DNA of 64,000 nt from Pseudonocardia alaniniphila. Lineage in GTDB: Bacteria > Actinomycetota > Actinomycetes > Mycobacteriales > Pseudonocardiaceae. This document shows positions 15,866-24,022 of the stretch, piece by piece. How positions within the stretch are numbered: the stretch's first letter is position 1; every line of letters starts with the position of its first letter. A program made the translations under genes and the position numbers. Location of the stretch: the NCBI RefSeq assembly GCF_022524485.1, contig NZ_JAKXMK010000027.1, forward strand, positions 80,668 through 144,667, given 5' to 3'. Below the pieces are notes generated by a model. It ran no database searches and was not told where the DNA came from. It saw only the letters and a list, made by a program, of their open reading frames with translations.

Positions 15866-16225
15866 ATGACCTCGCCACCCACCGGGCACCCCCCCGCGGG
15901 GCAGCGACTGGGTCTCGCTGCCACCGTAGGGCTTTACGCGCTGGCCCGGCTCGGTCTCGTTGCCATCGTGACGGCGCTCATGCTCCTGACGGGCACGCCG
16001 TTCCTGATTGCGCTGCTCATCGGCCTGATCGTCGCCCTGCCGTTGTCCATGGTGCTCTTCCGCGGACTGCGCGGCCGCCTCGACACGGCGCTGTCGGAGA
16101 GCCGTAGCCGGCGGTCGAGAGAGCGCTCCGCATTGCGGGCGCGGCTGCGTGGTGAGGGGGATCTCCCTGCCTCACCGGGCTCAGGCGACCTGCCCGAGCG
16201 CCAGCCCGATCCCCGTGAGGACTGA
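15866..16225 (+). CDS. DUF4229 membrane protein
   Basis: A 119-residue protein with two hydrophobic helices (ATVGLYALARLGLVAIVTALML and PFLIALLIGLIVALPLSMVLF), then an Arg-rich cytoplasmic tail (RSRRSRERSALRARLRG). The pattern and its place beside menA match the DUF4229 family of actinobacteria. Its function is unknown. It overlaps the 3' end of menA, which runs on the opposite strand, by 45 bases. Confidence 0.78.
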   Translation: MTSPPTGHPPAGQRLGLAATVGLYALARLGLVAIVTALMLLTGTPFLIALLIGLIVALPLSMVLFRGLRGRLDTALSESRSRRSRERSALRARLRGEGDLPASPGSGDLPERQPDPRED

Positions 16226-17062
16226 CCAGGCGAGCAGGAGAATGCCCGTTTGGGACAACACGCGAATCAGTTTACGACCGGATGCACCGCTCAGGACCTC
16301 GCGCGCCAGCATCACAACGAGCGGCAGGGTCAGCAAACCGAGCAGCATTGGCCAGCTGCGCAGGCCCGCTAGCAGCGACAACAGTAGTGGGACGGTCACG
16401 AGTGCGACGTACAGGCGGCGGGTGTCGGTGTCGCCCAGCACGACCGCGAGCGTGCGCTTACCCACAACAGTGTCTGTTGGGATATCCCGCAGGTTGTTTG
16501 CAACCAGCACCGCACATGTGACCATGCCCACTCCGACGGCGGTGACGATCGCGAGGGGCCCGGGCGGACCGCTCTGCGTGAGCACCGTTCCCAGCACCCC
16601 GATGGGGCCGAAGAACACGAAGACGGCCACCTCGCCCAGGCCGGAGTAGCCGTAGGGCCGCTTCCCGCCGGTGTAGAACCACGCCCCGGCGATGCAGAGG
16701 GCGCCGACGGCGATCAGCCACCACTGCCGGCTGAGTGAGACCAGCGTGAGCCCGGCCAGTCCGGCGATCGAGAGAACGACGATCGCGATGGTCCGCACCG
16801 CTGCCGGCTCGGCGGCCTTCGACCCCACCAGCCGCAGCGGGCCGACCCGCTCGTCATCGGTGCCGCGAATGCCGTCGGAGTAGTCGTTCGCGAAGTTCAC
16901 CCCGACGACCAGCGCCACCGCGACGATCAACGCGAGCACGGCGCGCCCCGGCGCGACGACGCCTGCGCCGATCGCCGCGCCGGTGCCGGCCAGGACGGGG
17001 GAGACGGCGGTCGGCAGGGTGCGAGGGCGTGCGCCCTCGATCCATTGCGCGATGGTGGCCAC
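16181..17062 (-). CDS. menA: 1,4-dihydroxy-2-naphthoate polyprenyltransferase
   Basis: A 293-residue membrane enzyme of the UbiA superfamily that attaches the polyprenyl chain to 1,4-dihydroxy-2-naphthoate to give demethylmenaquinone. The first Asp-rich motif is NFANDYSDGIRGTDD and the second is NNLRDIPTDTVVGKRT. About eight helices are visible and the length is normal. GTG 17062 is preferred over TTG 17068 because a TAACGT hexamer (17074-17069 on this strand) lies exactly six bases before it. The last 45 bases overlap the DUF4229 gene on the other strand. It uses the product of the menE/menB route and feeds the menG and menJ products. Confidence 0.95.
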   Translation of the reverse strand: MATIAQWIEGARPRTLPTAVSPVLAGTGAAIGAGVVAPGRAVLALIVAVALVVGVNFANDYSDGIRGTDDERVGPLRLVGSKAAEPAAVRTIAIVVLSIAGLAGLTLVSLSRQWWLIAVGALCIAGAWFYTGGKRPYGYSGLGEVAVFVFFGPIGVLGTVLTQSGPPGPLAIVTAVGVGMVTCAVLVANNLRDIPTDTVVGKRTLAVVLGDTDTRRLYVALVTVPLLLSLLAGLRSWPMLLGLLTLPLVVMLAREVLSGASGRKLIRVLSQTGILLLAWSVLTGIGLALGQVA

Positions 17063-17068
17063 GGGCAA

Positions 17069-17074
17069 ACGTTA
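17069..17074 (-). promoter_or_regulatory. -10 element, leaderless promoter of menA
   Basis: On the minus strand TAACGT is followed by six bases and GTG 17062. It lies at the very end of the upstream secreted-protein gene, so menA may be transcribed separately from it. Confidence 0.5.
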
Positions 17075-18334
17075 TCCGGCTGGGGTGCCGGTGTTCACCG
17101 GTGCACCGGCGCCTCCCGTCGTGCAGGCCGTCACCGCGCCCAGGTCGGGCACCGCCGAAGCGTCGAGGTACTCGGCGGTGCCGATGCGCAGCCACCGGTC
17201 CGCCCCCTGGCCGACGGCGCACTGCACGGGCACCATGGCCTGCTGCGCGACGATCCCGGTCACCTCGGCGTCCGCGTGCGGAGCCGCCAGCACCTTCGGG
17301 GTGCCGACAACCTTGGACAGGCGCTCGGAGCCGGTCCACAGGTAGTCCACCGTGACCCACGCGTTGTCGTCGAGTTCGAGCGCGTCCCAGAAGAGACCGT
17401 CGGCGAGGTCGATGCCTGCGGGGTTGAGGACCTCCCGGTCGGACTGATCCTTCCCGTCGTTGTAGTCCTCCTTGTACGCGGCCTGGGCCTGCGGAAGACC
17501 TTGGGGGAGGTCGGTCCACTCCTGGCGGACGTCCTCGGGGTTCCAGTAGTCGTCCCGCGTGTTCCATGGCCCGACGTCCCAGACCGGGGCGAACGCGCAG
17601 CGGCCGTTCGGCGCGCAGACCTTGACCGAGTAGTCGCTGGTGTCGCGCGGCGACAGTCCGCGCCGGGACGGCAAGGCGACGAAGTGGTCGCGTTCGGTGA
17701 TCACGTGCCCGTTCGCCGTCGTGCCACCGACCAGGCCTTCGCGGGTGGCGAAGACGCGGAACCGGAGCGCGCCGTGCTCCCCGACGGGCGCGGCGAGCGG
17801 CCTCGTTGCGGGCCGGGCCGTGAGGGTGACACTGCGCACGGTGGGTCCGGCACCCGGTGGGCCTGCGAGCACGAGCCTGCCCTGCACCTCGGACGAGGGT
17901 TCGGGCAGCTCTGCGACCAACGCATCGGGGGCCGGCTCGGCGGGCACCCACTCGGTCCAGCCACCGTTGCTGCGCCGACCCCGCACGTCGACGACGGCCG
18001 TGCTACCGGCGGGAACGTCGCCGATGACGGTGGCGACGACCTGGTCCGTCGGGGCGGGTAGCCGCTGGGACCTGAGCGTGAGCAGCCCGGTCGGGACGGC
18101 GGCGCCTCCGAGCACCGGTGCGTCCTCGACGGGGGCGAGGAAGGCGCCTGCGCCCTCCAGCCGGACGGTCCCGCCGACGATCCGGACGCCCGCAGGATCG
18201 CCGGTGGCGAGGTCGGGTGCCCAGGAGGCGATGGCCACCGGTTGTGCGACCGCCGGTGTCGCCAGACCTGCGGATAGTGCGCTCACGAGGACGAGTGATG
18301 CCAGTGGTGCTGCCGTCGCGACCAGGCCACGCAT
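17072..18334 (-). CDS. Secreted protein of unknown function
   Basis: A 420-residue protein with a classical signal peptide (MRGLVATAAPLASLVL, cleavage near TPAVAQ at residue 30). The N-terminal third looks beta-rich (LTLRSQRLPAPTDQVVATV, VDVRGRRSNGGWTEW). The centre has VFATREGLVGGTTANGHVI and CAPNGRCAFAPVWDVGPWN, with two close Cys that may form a disulfide, and an Asp/Trp-rich stretch follows. I recognise similar secreted proteins in actinobacteria but no assigned function. ATG 18334 has a GGGAG site upstream. It sits between menE and menA on the same strand; a link with quinone synthesis is not shown. Confidence 0.75.
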   Translation of the reverse strand: MRGLVATAAPLASLVLVSALSAGLATPAVAQPVAIASWAPDLATGDPAGVRIVGGTVRLEGAGAFLAPVEDAPVLGGAAVPTGLLTLRSQRLPAPTDQVVATVIGDVPAGSTAVVDVRGRRSNGGWTEWVPAEPAPDALVAELPEPSSEVQGRLVLAGPPGAGPTVRSVTLTARPATRPLAAPVGEHGALRFRVFATREGLVGGTTANGHVITERDHFVALPSRRGLSPRDTSDYSVKVCAPNGRCAFAPVWDVGPWNTRDDYWNPEDVRQEWTDLPQGLPQAQAAYKEDYNDGKDQSDREVLNPAGIDLADGLFWDALELDDNAWVTVDYLWTGSERLSKVVGTPKVLAAPHADAEVTGIVAQQAMVPVQCAVGQGADRWLRIGTAEYLDASAVPDLGAVTACTTGGAGAPVNTGTPAG

Positions 18335-18378
18335 GGCGCTCCCTGTTACTCGTGTGACTGGAGTGGTCTACGAGGCGC

Positions 18379-18407
18379 AGCACATATCACGAAACTGTAG
18401 TGGTCAA
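18379..18407 (-). promoter_or_regulatory. Promoter of the secreted-protein gene
   Basis: On the minus strand TTGACC (18407-18402) and TGTGCT (18384-18379) are 17 bases apart. A start near 18372 would give a leader of about 38 bases containing the GGGAG ribosome site, so unlike many neighbours this gene is not leaderless. Confidence 0.45.
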
Positions 18408-18449
18408 TCAACGGAGAGTGAGGGCCACGATGGGGTGGTCCTGACCGGG

Positions 18450-19610
18450 TCAGTTCCCCGGGATCTGTTGCACGGCGAGAAGGGCCGCCACCGCGCGCCG
18501 GTCGGGCTTGCCCACGCCGCGCAGCGGGATCTCGGCCACGGTGCGCAGCAGCCGCGGTACCGCGGCCCGGCCGAGCTCGTCGCGCACCGCGTCCCGGAGC
18601 CGGTCGAGGCGTGCCGCTGCCGGTTCGTCTCCGTCCGGGGCGTCCACGACGAACGCCGCCGCCACGACCTGGCCCCACTCCGCGTCCGGGAGCCCGACGA
18701 CGCACGCTGCACGCACACCGGGCTGCGCCACCAGCACGCGCTCCACCGCGGCAGGTGCCACGTTCTTCCCGCCGGTGACGATCACGTCGTCGGCGCGGCC
18801 GAGCACCTCCAGCCGCCCGTCGCGCCACCGGCCGAGGTCGCTCGTGCTGAACCAGCCGTCGCCGAACACCGCTGCGGTCCCTGCAGGGTCGCCGAGGTAG
18901 CCCTCGGCGAGGGTGGGGCCGCCCAGGCGGATCCGGCCGCTCTCGTCGATGCCGACCACGACCCCGTCCAGCGGGACGCCGTCGTAGACGCAGCCGCCCG
19001 CTGTCTCGCTCATGCCGTACGTGGTGACGATCCGTGCACCCGCGTCGCGGGCGCGGGAGCGAAGCGCGGGTTCCAGGGCGGCCCCGCCGACGAGCACGGC
19101 GTCGTAGCTGCACAGCGCGTCGAGAGCGGCGCCACCGGCGTCGAGGATCCGGGCGAGCTGGGTGGGCACCAGGCTGGTGCACCTCCTGCCGGCGGCGAGT
19201 TCTCCGGTGGCGGCCGCGAAGTCGGCGGGCCGGAATCCGTCGCGCAGGTCCTGCAGCACCGGAGCTGATCCTGCGAGCAGGGAGCGCACGATCACCTGCA
19301 CTCCGGCGACGTGTTCGGCGGGAAGCGCGAGCAGCCACGACGCAGGCCCGCCGAGCCGATCCGCGGTGGCCGTGGCGGACACGCGCAGCGCCGCGGCCGA
19401 GAGCACCACGAACTTGGGATCACCCGTGGAACCCGAGGTCGGGATCACCAGCGCCGTACCCGGCCCGGGTGCGGCCGTGGGCGTGGCGGAGGAGCCGGGC
19501 GCCCGTGGCAGCAGGGCCGGGCCGCCGTCGAGCGCCTCCCGGAGCGCGGTGGCGAGTTCGGCGATCGCGGCCGGCGACCCGTCCACGGGAACGATCCGCA
19601 GGTTGTTCAC
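18450..19610 (-). CDS. menE: o-Succinylbenzoate-CoA ligase
   Basis: A 386-residue adenylate-forming enzyme that activates o-succinylbenzoate to its CoA thioester for menaquinone synthesis. The AMP-binding P-loop is TSGSTGDPK (residues 58-66), with TYGMSETAGG and the hinge motif FSTSDLGRWRDGRLEVLGRADD further on. The catalytic Lys region near the C-terminus reads IPLRGVGKPDRRA. The protein is shorter than most acyl-CoA synthetases but fits short actinobacterial MenE. GTG 19610 directly precedes NNLRIVPVDG. The menB product acts next on its product; menB lies just upstream on the same strand. Confidence 0.92.
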   Translation of the reverse strand: MNNLRIVPVDGSPAAIAELATALREALDGGPALLPRAPGSSATPTAAPGPGTALVIPTSGSTGDPKFVVLSAAALRVSATATADRLGGPASWLLALPAEHVAGVQVIVRSLLAGSAPVLQDLRDGFRPADFAAATGELAAGRRCTSLVPTQLARILDAGGAALDALCSYDAVLVGGAALEPALRSRARDAGARIVTTYGMSETAGGCVYDGVPLDGVVVGIDESGRIRLGGPTLAEGYLGDPAGTAAVFGDGWFSTSDLGRWRDGRLEVLGRADDVIVTGGKNVAPAAVERVLVAQPGVRAACVVGLPDAEWGQVVAAAFVVDAPDGDEPAAARLDRLRDAVRDELGRAAVPRLLRTVAEIPLRGVGKPDRRAVAALLAVQQIPGN

Positions 19611-19660
19611 CCGTTTGCCTCGCTATCGCTGTGAACCCGACGGCCGGTACCGGCGTGTGC

Positions 19661-20584
19661 TCAGTAGTGCCATGGAAACGGGGACCAGTCGGGGTCGCGC
19701 TTCTGCAGGAACGCGTCGCGGCCCTCCACCGCCTCGTCGGTCATGTACGCGAGCCGCGTGGCCTCGCCCGCGAAGAGCTGCTGCCCGACCAGCCCGTCGT
19801 CCTGCAGGTTGAAGGCGTACTTGAGCATCCGCTGCGCGGTGGGCGACTTGCTGTTGATCTCCCGGGCCCACTCCAGCGCCACCTTCTCCAGCTCCGCGTG
19901 CGGCACGACCTCGTTGACCATGCCCATCCGGTGCGCGTCGGCTGCCGAGTACTCGCGGCCGAGGAAGAAGATCTCGCGGGCGAACTTCTGGCCCACCATC
20001 CGCGCCAGGTACGCCGAGCCGTACCCGCCGTCGAAGGAGCCCACGTCGGCGTCGGTCTGCTTGAACCGGGCGTGCTCGGCGCTCGCCAGCGTGAGGTCGG
20101 CCGTGACGTGCAGCGAGTGGCCTCCGCCCGCCGCCCAGCCGGGCACGACCGCGATCACCACCTTCGGCATGAACCGGATCAGGCGCTGGCACTCCAGGAT
20201 GTGCAGGCGCCCGGCCCGCGCAGGGTCGACGGTGTCGGCCGTGTCCCCCGAGGCGTACTGGTAGCCGGTGCGCCCCCGGATGCGCTGGTCGCCGCCGGAA
20301 CAGAACGCCCAGCCGCCGTCCTTCGGAGAGGGCCCGTTCCCCGTGAGCAGCACGCACCCGACGTCCGGGGTGGTGCGAGCGTGGTCGAGCGCGCGGTACA
20401 GCTCGTCGACGGTGCCGGGACGGAAGGCGTTGCGCACCTCGGGCCGGTTGAAGGCGATGCGCACCGTGCCGCCCTCCGGCCCGGCGGCCACGGCCCGGTG
20501 GTAGGTGATGTCGGCGAAGTCGAAGCCCTCGACCACCCGCCAGGCCGCGGGGTCGAACAGCTCGGACGGGGCAGCGGTGTTCAC
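19661..20584 (-). CDS. menB: 1,4-dihydroxy-2-naphthoyl-CoA synthase
   Basis: A 307-residue crotonase-fold enzyme that cyclises o-succinylbenzoyl-CoA to dihydroxynaphthoyl-CoA. Family features include AFNRPEVRNAFRPGTVDEL, AFCSGGDQRIRG, VVPGWAAGGGHSLHVTADL and the active-site Asp/Tyr segment DADVGSFDGGYGSAYLARMVG. The C-terminus DPDWSPFPWHY is typical. GTG 20584 is chosen because the TAGGGT hexamer (20598-20593 on this strand) lies eight bases before it; another in-frame GTG is at 20590. It is 50 bases upstream of menE and convergent with nothing, so menB and menE may share a transcript. Confidence 0.96.
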   Translation of the reverse strand: MNTAAPSELFDPAAWRVVEGFDFADITYHRAVAAGPEGGTVRIAFNRPEVRNAFRPGTVDELYRALDHARTTPDVGCVLLTGNGPSPKDGGWAFCSGGDQRIRGRTGYQYASGDTADTVDPARAGRLHILECQRLIRFMPKVVIAVVPGWAAGGGHSLHVTADLTLASAEHARFKQTDADVGSFDGGYGSAYLARMVGQKFAREIFFLGREYSAADAHRMGMVNEVVPHAELEKVALEWAREINSKSPTAQRMLKYAFNLQDDGLVGQQLFAGEATRLAYMTDEAVEGRDAFLQKRDPDWSPFPWHY

Positions 20585-20592
20585 GAGCACCG

Positions 20593-20598
20593 ACCCTA
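20593..20598 (-). promoter_or_regulatory. -10 element before menB
   Basis: TAGGGT on the minus strand lies eight bases before GTG 20584, consistent with a leaderless or near-leaderless menB message. Confidence 0.5.
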
Positions 20599-20685
20599 TG
20601 TGGGACGTGCCCGGGCCGGAGCCGCCACCTGCCCGTTCAGTGCGTGCCCGCCGTGATCGGTGCCACGTCCCGCGGGTTCACATCC

Positions 20686-20723
20686 CGCAGATCCGGTGCG
20701 GTCTCCGGCGCACCGGATCTGCG
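20686..20723 (-). terminator. Hairpin after the SpoIIE-type phosphatase gene
   Basis: A perfect 15-bp stem (20686-20700 with 20709-20723) closes an eight-base loop. It begins four bases beyond the stop codon of the minus-strand phosphatase gene. There is no T-run. Confidence 0.6.
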
Positions 20724-20726
20724 CGA

Positions 20727-21971
20727 CTACCGATCCCGGCCGTTGTCGGCGAGGTGCGCGAGCAGGCGTTCCGCTGCGCTCCCGGACCACTCGACGAGCA
20801 CGAGCGTGGCATCGTCGCGCAGCTCACCTCTGCGGTGCTCCCGCACGGCGTGGGCGAGGCGGCGCAACGTCTCCGGAGCCGGGAGCTGCGCTGCGGCTGC
20901 ATGCTCGGCCAGCTCGACGAGCCGGTCGACGCCGAACTCCTCGCCGCTCTCGTCCCTGGCCTCCACCACGCCGTCGGAATGCAGCAGGATCCGGTCTCCG
21001 GGCTCGAGGAACTCCTCACCGAGCTCGCCGGGCTGCGGGATCATCGTCGCCACCCGCCCGAACGGCATGCGGAGCACGGCGTCGAGCCTGCGCACTGCCT
21101 TTCCCCTGCGCAGGAGCACCGGAGGCGGGTGCCCGGCCACGAGGTAGCGCAGCCGGCCCGACTCCAGGTCGAGCCGGGCGAGCACGCCGGTGACGAACCG
21201 GTGGTCGCTGAACTGCTCGGTGAGCGCGGCGTCGATCCGGCGGGCGATGGCGGGCAGCCCGTGGCCTTCGCGGCGGGCGGAGCGGGAGGCCGCGAGGGTC
21301 ACCGAGGTGGTGAGGCCTGCGCTCAGGTCGTGGCCGGACGCGTCGAAGATCGCGAAGTCGGCGCGCGAGGTGGCGACCGCGTAGTCGAAGGCGTCGCCGC
21401 TGACGTCGTAGGCGGGTTCGAGCACCGCGGCGAGCGCGAGCCCCTGACCGCCGACGGTCAGCGGGGGCAGGAGCTGCCAGAGCAGTTCCCCGGCCACCGA
21501 CATCGGCCGGGAGCGCCGAGCCACGGCCAGCTCGTCGTTCTGCATGGCCTTGGAGACCGTGAGGTGCGCGACGAGCGCCGCGACCGCCAGGCAGTGCTCG
21601 GCCAGCACCGGGTCCGTGGAGTTCATGTGGGCGGGCAACACCACCCGGCACACCCCGAGGCGTTCCGCACCGTCGATCAGCGGCACCCAGAGCACGCGGC
21701 GACCGTCGTCGTGCCCGCCCTCGTGCACTGCCCCGAGCTGGTAGGCCCGCCCCGCCAGCGTGCCGTCGATGCGCAGTGGCTCGCCTGCGCCGGCGCGCAG
21801 CGGGCGTAGATGCTCCTGCTCACGATCGGCGACGAACAGCTCCGGGTGCAGGCCCAGCGGGGCGAGAGCCGCCTCGAGCATGTCGCCCAGGGAGTTGCCG
21901 GCGATCAGGTGGGAGGCCGCGAGCACGTCGAGTATCGCCCGGTGCCAGCCGGGGTCCAGGCGTTCCACCAC
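20727..21971 (-). CDS. SpoIIE/RsbU-type PP2C serine phosphatase with GAF-like sensor
   Basis: A 414-residue protein. The N-terminal half (about residues 10-160) looks like a GAF sensor domain. Residues about 175-410 are a PP2C-type phosphatase of the SpoIIE class: EPAYDVSGDAFDYAV, FAIFDASGHDLSAGL, LVAGHPPPVLLR, ILLHSDGVVEARD and LRDDATLVLVEW contain the metal-binding aspartates. Such proteins usually dephosphorylate anti-anti-sigma factors and thereby release a stress sigma factor; no partner genes are nearby. GTG 21971 follows a TAGGTT hexamer by six bases. A strong hairpin follows the stop. Confidence 0.88.
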   Translation of the reverse strand: MVERLDPGWHRAILDVLAASHLIAGNSLGDMLEAALAPLGLHPELFVADREQEHLRPLRAGAGEPLRIDGTLAGRAYQLGAVHEGGHDDGRRVLWVPLIDGAERLGVCRVVLPAHMNSTDPVLAEHCLAVAALVAHLTVSKAMQNDELAVARRSRPMSVAGELLWQLLPPLTVGGQGLALAAVLEPAYDVSGDAFDYAVATSRADFAIFDASGHDLSAGLTTSVTLAASRSARREGHGLPAIARRIDAALTEQFSDHRFVTGVLARLDLESGRLRYLVAGHPPPVLLRRGKAVRRLDAVLRMPFGRVATMIPQPGELGEEFLEPGDRILLHSDGVVEARDESGEEFGVDRLVELAEHAAAAQLPAPETLRRLAHAVREHRRGELRDDATLVLVEWSGSAAERLLAHLADNGRDR

Positions 21972-21977
21972 CTCCCG

Positions 21978-21983
21978 AACCTA
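21978..21983 (-). promoter_or_regulatory. -10 element, leaderless promoter of the phosphatase gene
   Basis: TAGGTT on the minus strand is followed by six bases and GTG 21971. Confidence 0.55.
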
Positions 21984-22024
21984 GCGCGGGCGCACGCCGT
22001 GCCTGCCCGGCTGGACCAGGGCGG

Positions 22025-22231
22025 TCAGCCCACCGGACGTTCCAGCGTGACCAGGAGCCCGTCCACCCCGCCGGGGCCGACCCGGCCCTTCACCTCGGTG
22101 GACGTGATGGCCTTGAGCTGCCAACCCTGCGCTGCCTCGTCGTTCAGCAGCTTCTCCAGCTTGTCGGCCGAGAGCTTCCCGCCGATGAGGCTCTCGCGCA
22201 GCTGCAGAACCCGGTACTCGTATCGCGCCAT
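22025..22231 (-). CDS. DUF4177-like small protein
   Basis: A 68-residue soluble protein (MARYEYRVLQLRESLIGG, then KLEKLLNDEAAQGWQLKAI, ending VDGLLVTLERPVG). The Tyr-rich start plus the NDEAAQGW segment matches the DUF4177 family, whose role is unknown. ATG 22231 is clear; a CAACCT hexamer lies six bases upstream on this strand, so it too may be leaderless. It is easy to miss because a much longer antisense reading frame runs through it. Confidence 0.75.
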   Translation of the reverse strand: MARYEYRVLQLRESLIGGKLSADKLEKLLNDEAAQGWQLKAITSTEVKGRVGPGGVDGLLVTLERPVG

Positions 22232-22294
22232 GATCCAAGGTTGCCAGCAGATCGTCAGTCGGCGAACGGACCCCGGGCGAGGTGGCGCCGCTGG

Positions 22295-22370
22295 CAGGAT
22301 CCCTCCCGTGCAAACCCTCTCCCAGGCCGCGGACGCACCCCTTCCGTCCCGTCCCGGGGCGGCGGGGTGA
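22295..22370 (+). promoter_or_regulatory. Putative -10 and 20-codon leader reading frame before the GntR gene
   Basis: CAGGAT (22295-22300) is seven bases before GTG 22308. That GTG opens a 20-codon frame (MQTLSQAADAPLPSRPGAAG) whose TGA at 22368-22370 overlaps the regulator start (GTGA). It may be a leaderless coupling peptide, or the true N-terminus of the regulator separated by an indel. Confidence 0.35.
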
Positions 22371-23065
22371 AGCAGGTCCGGCAGACCGAGGCGGTCAACG
22401 CACAGGTGCTCGACGCGCTGCGCGCCGCCGTCATCACGGGAGAGCTGCAACCCGGCACGCTGCACTCGGTGCAGACGCTGGCCACGCAGCTCGGCGTCTC
22501 GCGCACGCCCGTGCGGGAGGCGCTGATCAAGCTGTCCCAGCAGGGCATGGTCCGCTTCGAGCGCAACCGCGGGGTGCGGGTGCTGCAGACGTCCTTGCAC
22601 GACCTGGAGGAGGTCTTCGCGCTGCGCCTGCTGCTGGAGGTGCCGGCCACGCGCCGCGCGTGCCGGCAGATCGACGAGGCGGGCCGCCGTGAGCTGCGCA
22701 GGCTCCACCAGGCGATGGAGCGCGCTGCCCGTGCCGGGAACGAGTACCGGATGTGGGAGCACGACCGCCGGTTCCACCTCGTGCTGCTGCAGGCGTCGGG
22801 GAACCTGCGGCTCGCCACGTACGTCGACGGGCTGCGGGACATGGTGCTGCGCCGCGGCGTCTCGACCGTGAGCCGGTCGCGCAGCCTCGACGACATCGTG
22901 GCCGAGCATCGCGAGGTGCTCGACCGCATCGAGGCCCGTGATGTGGCGGGCGCCGCCGAGGCGATGAGGGCGCACCTCCTGCGCACCGCGGAGCTGCTCA
23001 TCGCGCAGGAAGCGGGGGCGCCTGCGGGCAGCGTCGACGTCGATCTGGGGTGGACCGGACCCTGA
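22367..23065 (+). CDS. GntR-family (FadR/FCD type) transcriptional regulator
   Basis: A 232-residue DNA-binding protein. The N-terminal winged helix is seen in LDALRAAVITGELQPGTLHS and LATQLGVSRTPVREALIKL; the C-terminal FCD ligand domain in VFALRLLLEVPATRRAC, HDRRFHLVLLQASGN and DIVAEHREVLDRIEARD, with metal-binding Asp/His positions. Members usually sense organic acids and repress adjacent catabolic genes. GTG 22367 has a G-rich ribosome site and couples to the upstream 20-codon frame. It is followed by the lactonase-dehydrogenase cluster; a perfect 12-bp palindrome in that gap is the likely operator. Confidence 0.9.
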   Translation: MKQVRQTEAVNAQVLDALRAAVITGELQPGTLHSVQTLATQLGVSRTPVREALIKLSQQGMVRFERNRGVRVLQTSLHDLEEVFALRLLLEVPATRRACRQIDEAGRRELRRLHQAMERAARAGNEYRMWEHDRRFHLVLLQASGNLRLATYVDGLRDMVLRRGVSTVSRSRSLDDIVAEHREVLDRIEARDVAGAAEAMRAHLLRTAELLIAQEAGAPAGSVDVDLGWTGP

Positions 23066-23087
23066 TCCATGGTCGAGTGCGAATGCA

Positions 23088-23116
23088 TTGACGAGTGGCA
23101 TGCCACATGCCACGGT
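23088..23116 (+). promoter_or_regulatory. Promoter and palindromic operator of the lactonase operon
   Basis: TTGACG (23088-23093) is a good -35; a weak -10 (CACGGT, 23111-23116) is 17 bases downstream. Between them lies the perfect palindrome GTGGCATGCCAC (23095-23106), followed by a third half-site ATGCCAC (23107-23113). A repressor bound here would block RNA polymerase. Confidence 0.5.
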
Positions 23117-23171
23117 CGGCCCTGGAACGTGCTGGGCGCGCGGGCCGTATCTCAATGTCGAGAGGACCACG

Positions 23172-23984
23172 ATGGCGACTGCGAACAAGGTGAGCGTGAT
23201 CCCGTGCGGGGCGATGACCGCGGACCTGACCTGGTTGCTGTTGAAGCCAGGGCGCTCGATCGTCGATCGGAGCCACAAGAACAACCCGGCGCCATGGGTG
23301 GACGTCCCCTCCCACTGCGTGCTCGTGGAGACCGACGAGGGCAAGATCCTCTGGGACACCAGCTGCCCGCGTGACTGGGAGGAGCGCTGGGGGCCGACCG
23401 GACTGCAGGAGTTCTTCCCGTACGACAAGGTCTCCGACGACGAGTACCTCGACTCCCGCCTGAACCAGATGGGCGTGGGGCTCGACGAGATCGACTACGT
23501 CATCCTGTCGCACCTGCACTTCGACCACGCCGGCAACGCCCAGATGTTCAAGAACACCAACGCGAAGCTCGTCTGCCACGAGAAGGAGCGGGAGTTCGCC
23601 TTCGGGTTCGGCGGCCTGTTCAACGGCGCACACCTCAAGACCGACTACGAGGGCCTCGACTTCCAGACGGTCTCCGGCGACACCGAGTTCCTACCCGGGG
23701 TGAAGCTCATCGAGACGCCGGGGCACACCGTGGGCACGATGTCCATGCAGGTCACCCTCCCCGACTCCGGCACGATGATCTTCACCTCCGATGCGGTCTA
23801 CATGGGGGAGAGCTACGGCCCTCCCGCCACGCCCGCGGCCATCGTCAACAACCTGGAGCAGTTCTACGCGTCGGTGGAGAAGCTGCGGGGCATCCAGGAG
23901 GACACCAACGCGACGATGGTGTTCGGGCACGACGCCGAGCAGATCCACCAGCTGCGCCTGGCGCCGGAGGGCTCGTACACGTGA
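23172..23984 (+). CDS. Metallo-beta-lactamase-fold lactonase (AiiA/BlcC-like)
   Basis: A 270-residue protein. The dinuclear metal motif HLHFDHAG is at about residues 114-121. Further ligands are in ETPGHTVGTMS, FTSDAVYMGES and FGHDAEQIHQL. This is the layout of lactonases that open N-acyl homoserine lactones or gamma-butyrolactone, such as AiiA and BlcC. ATG 23172 follows GAGAGGACC. Because 4-hydroxybutyrate dehydrogenase-type genes follow, I infer a gamma-butyrolactone or related gamma-lactone substrate rather than a quorum signal, but sequence alone cannot decide. It is the first gene of the operon, 38 bases before the next. Confidence 0.82.
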   Translation: MATANKVSVIPCGAMTADLTWLLLKPGRSIVDRSHKNNPAPWVDVPSHCVLVETDEGKILWDTSCPRDWEERWGPTGLQEFFPYDKVSDDEYLDSRLNQMGVGLDEIDYVILSHLHFDHAGNAQMFKNTNAKLVCHEKEREFAFGFGGLFNGAHLKTDYEGLDFQTVSGDTEFLPGVKLIETPGHTVGTMSMQVTLPDSGTMIFTSDAVYMGESYGPPATPAAIVNNLEQFYASVEKLRGIQEDTNATMVFGHDAEQIHQLRLAPEGSYT

Positions 23985-24022
23985 CGCCCGTCGACGTACT
24001 TCTTCCCGCGGAGGCGAAATAA

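Noticed and set aside
23172..23984. Lactonase as a beta-lactam resistance enzyme
   Set aside because: The fold is shared, but no beta-lactamase export signal is present and the operon partners are catabolic dehydrogenases.
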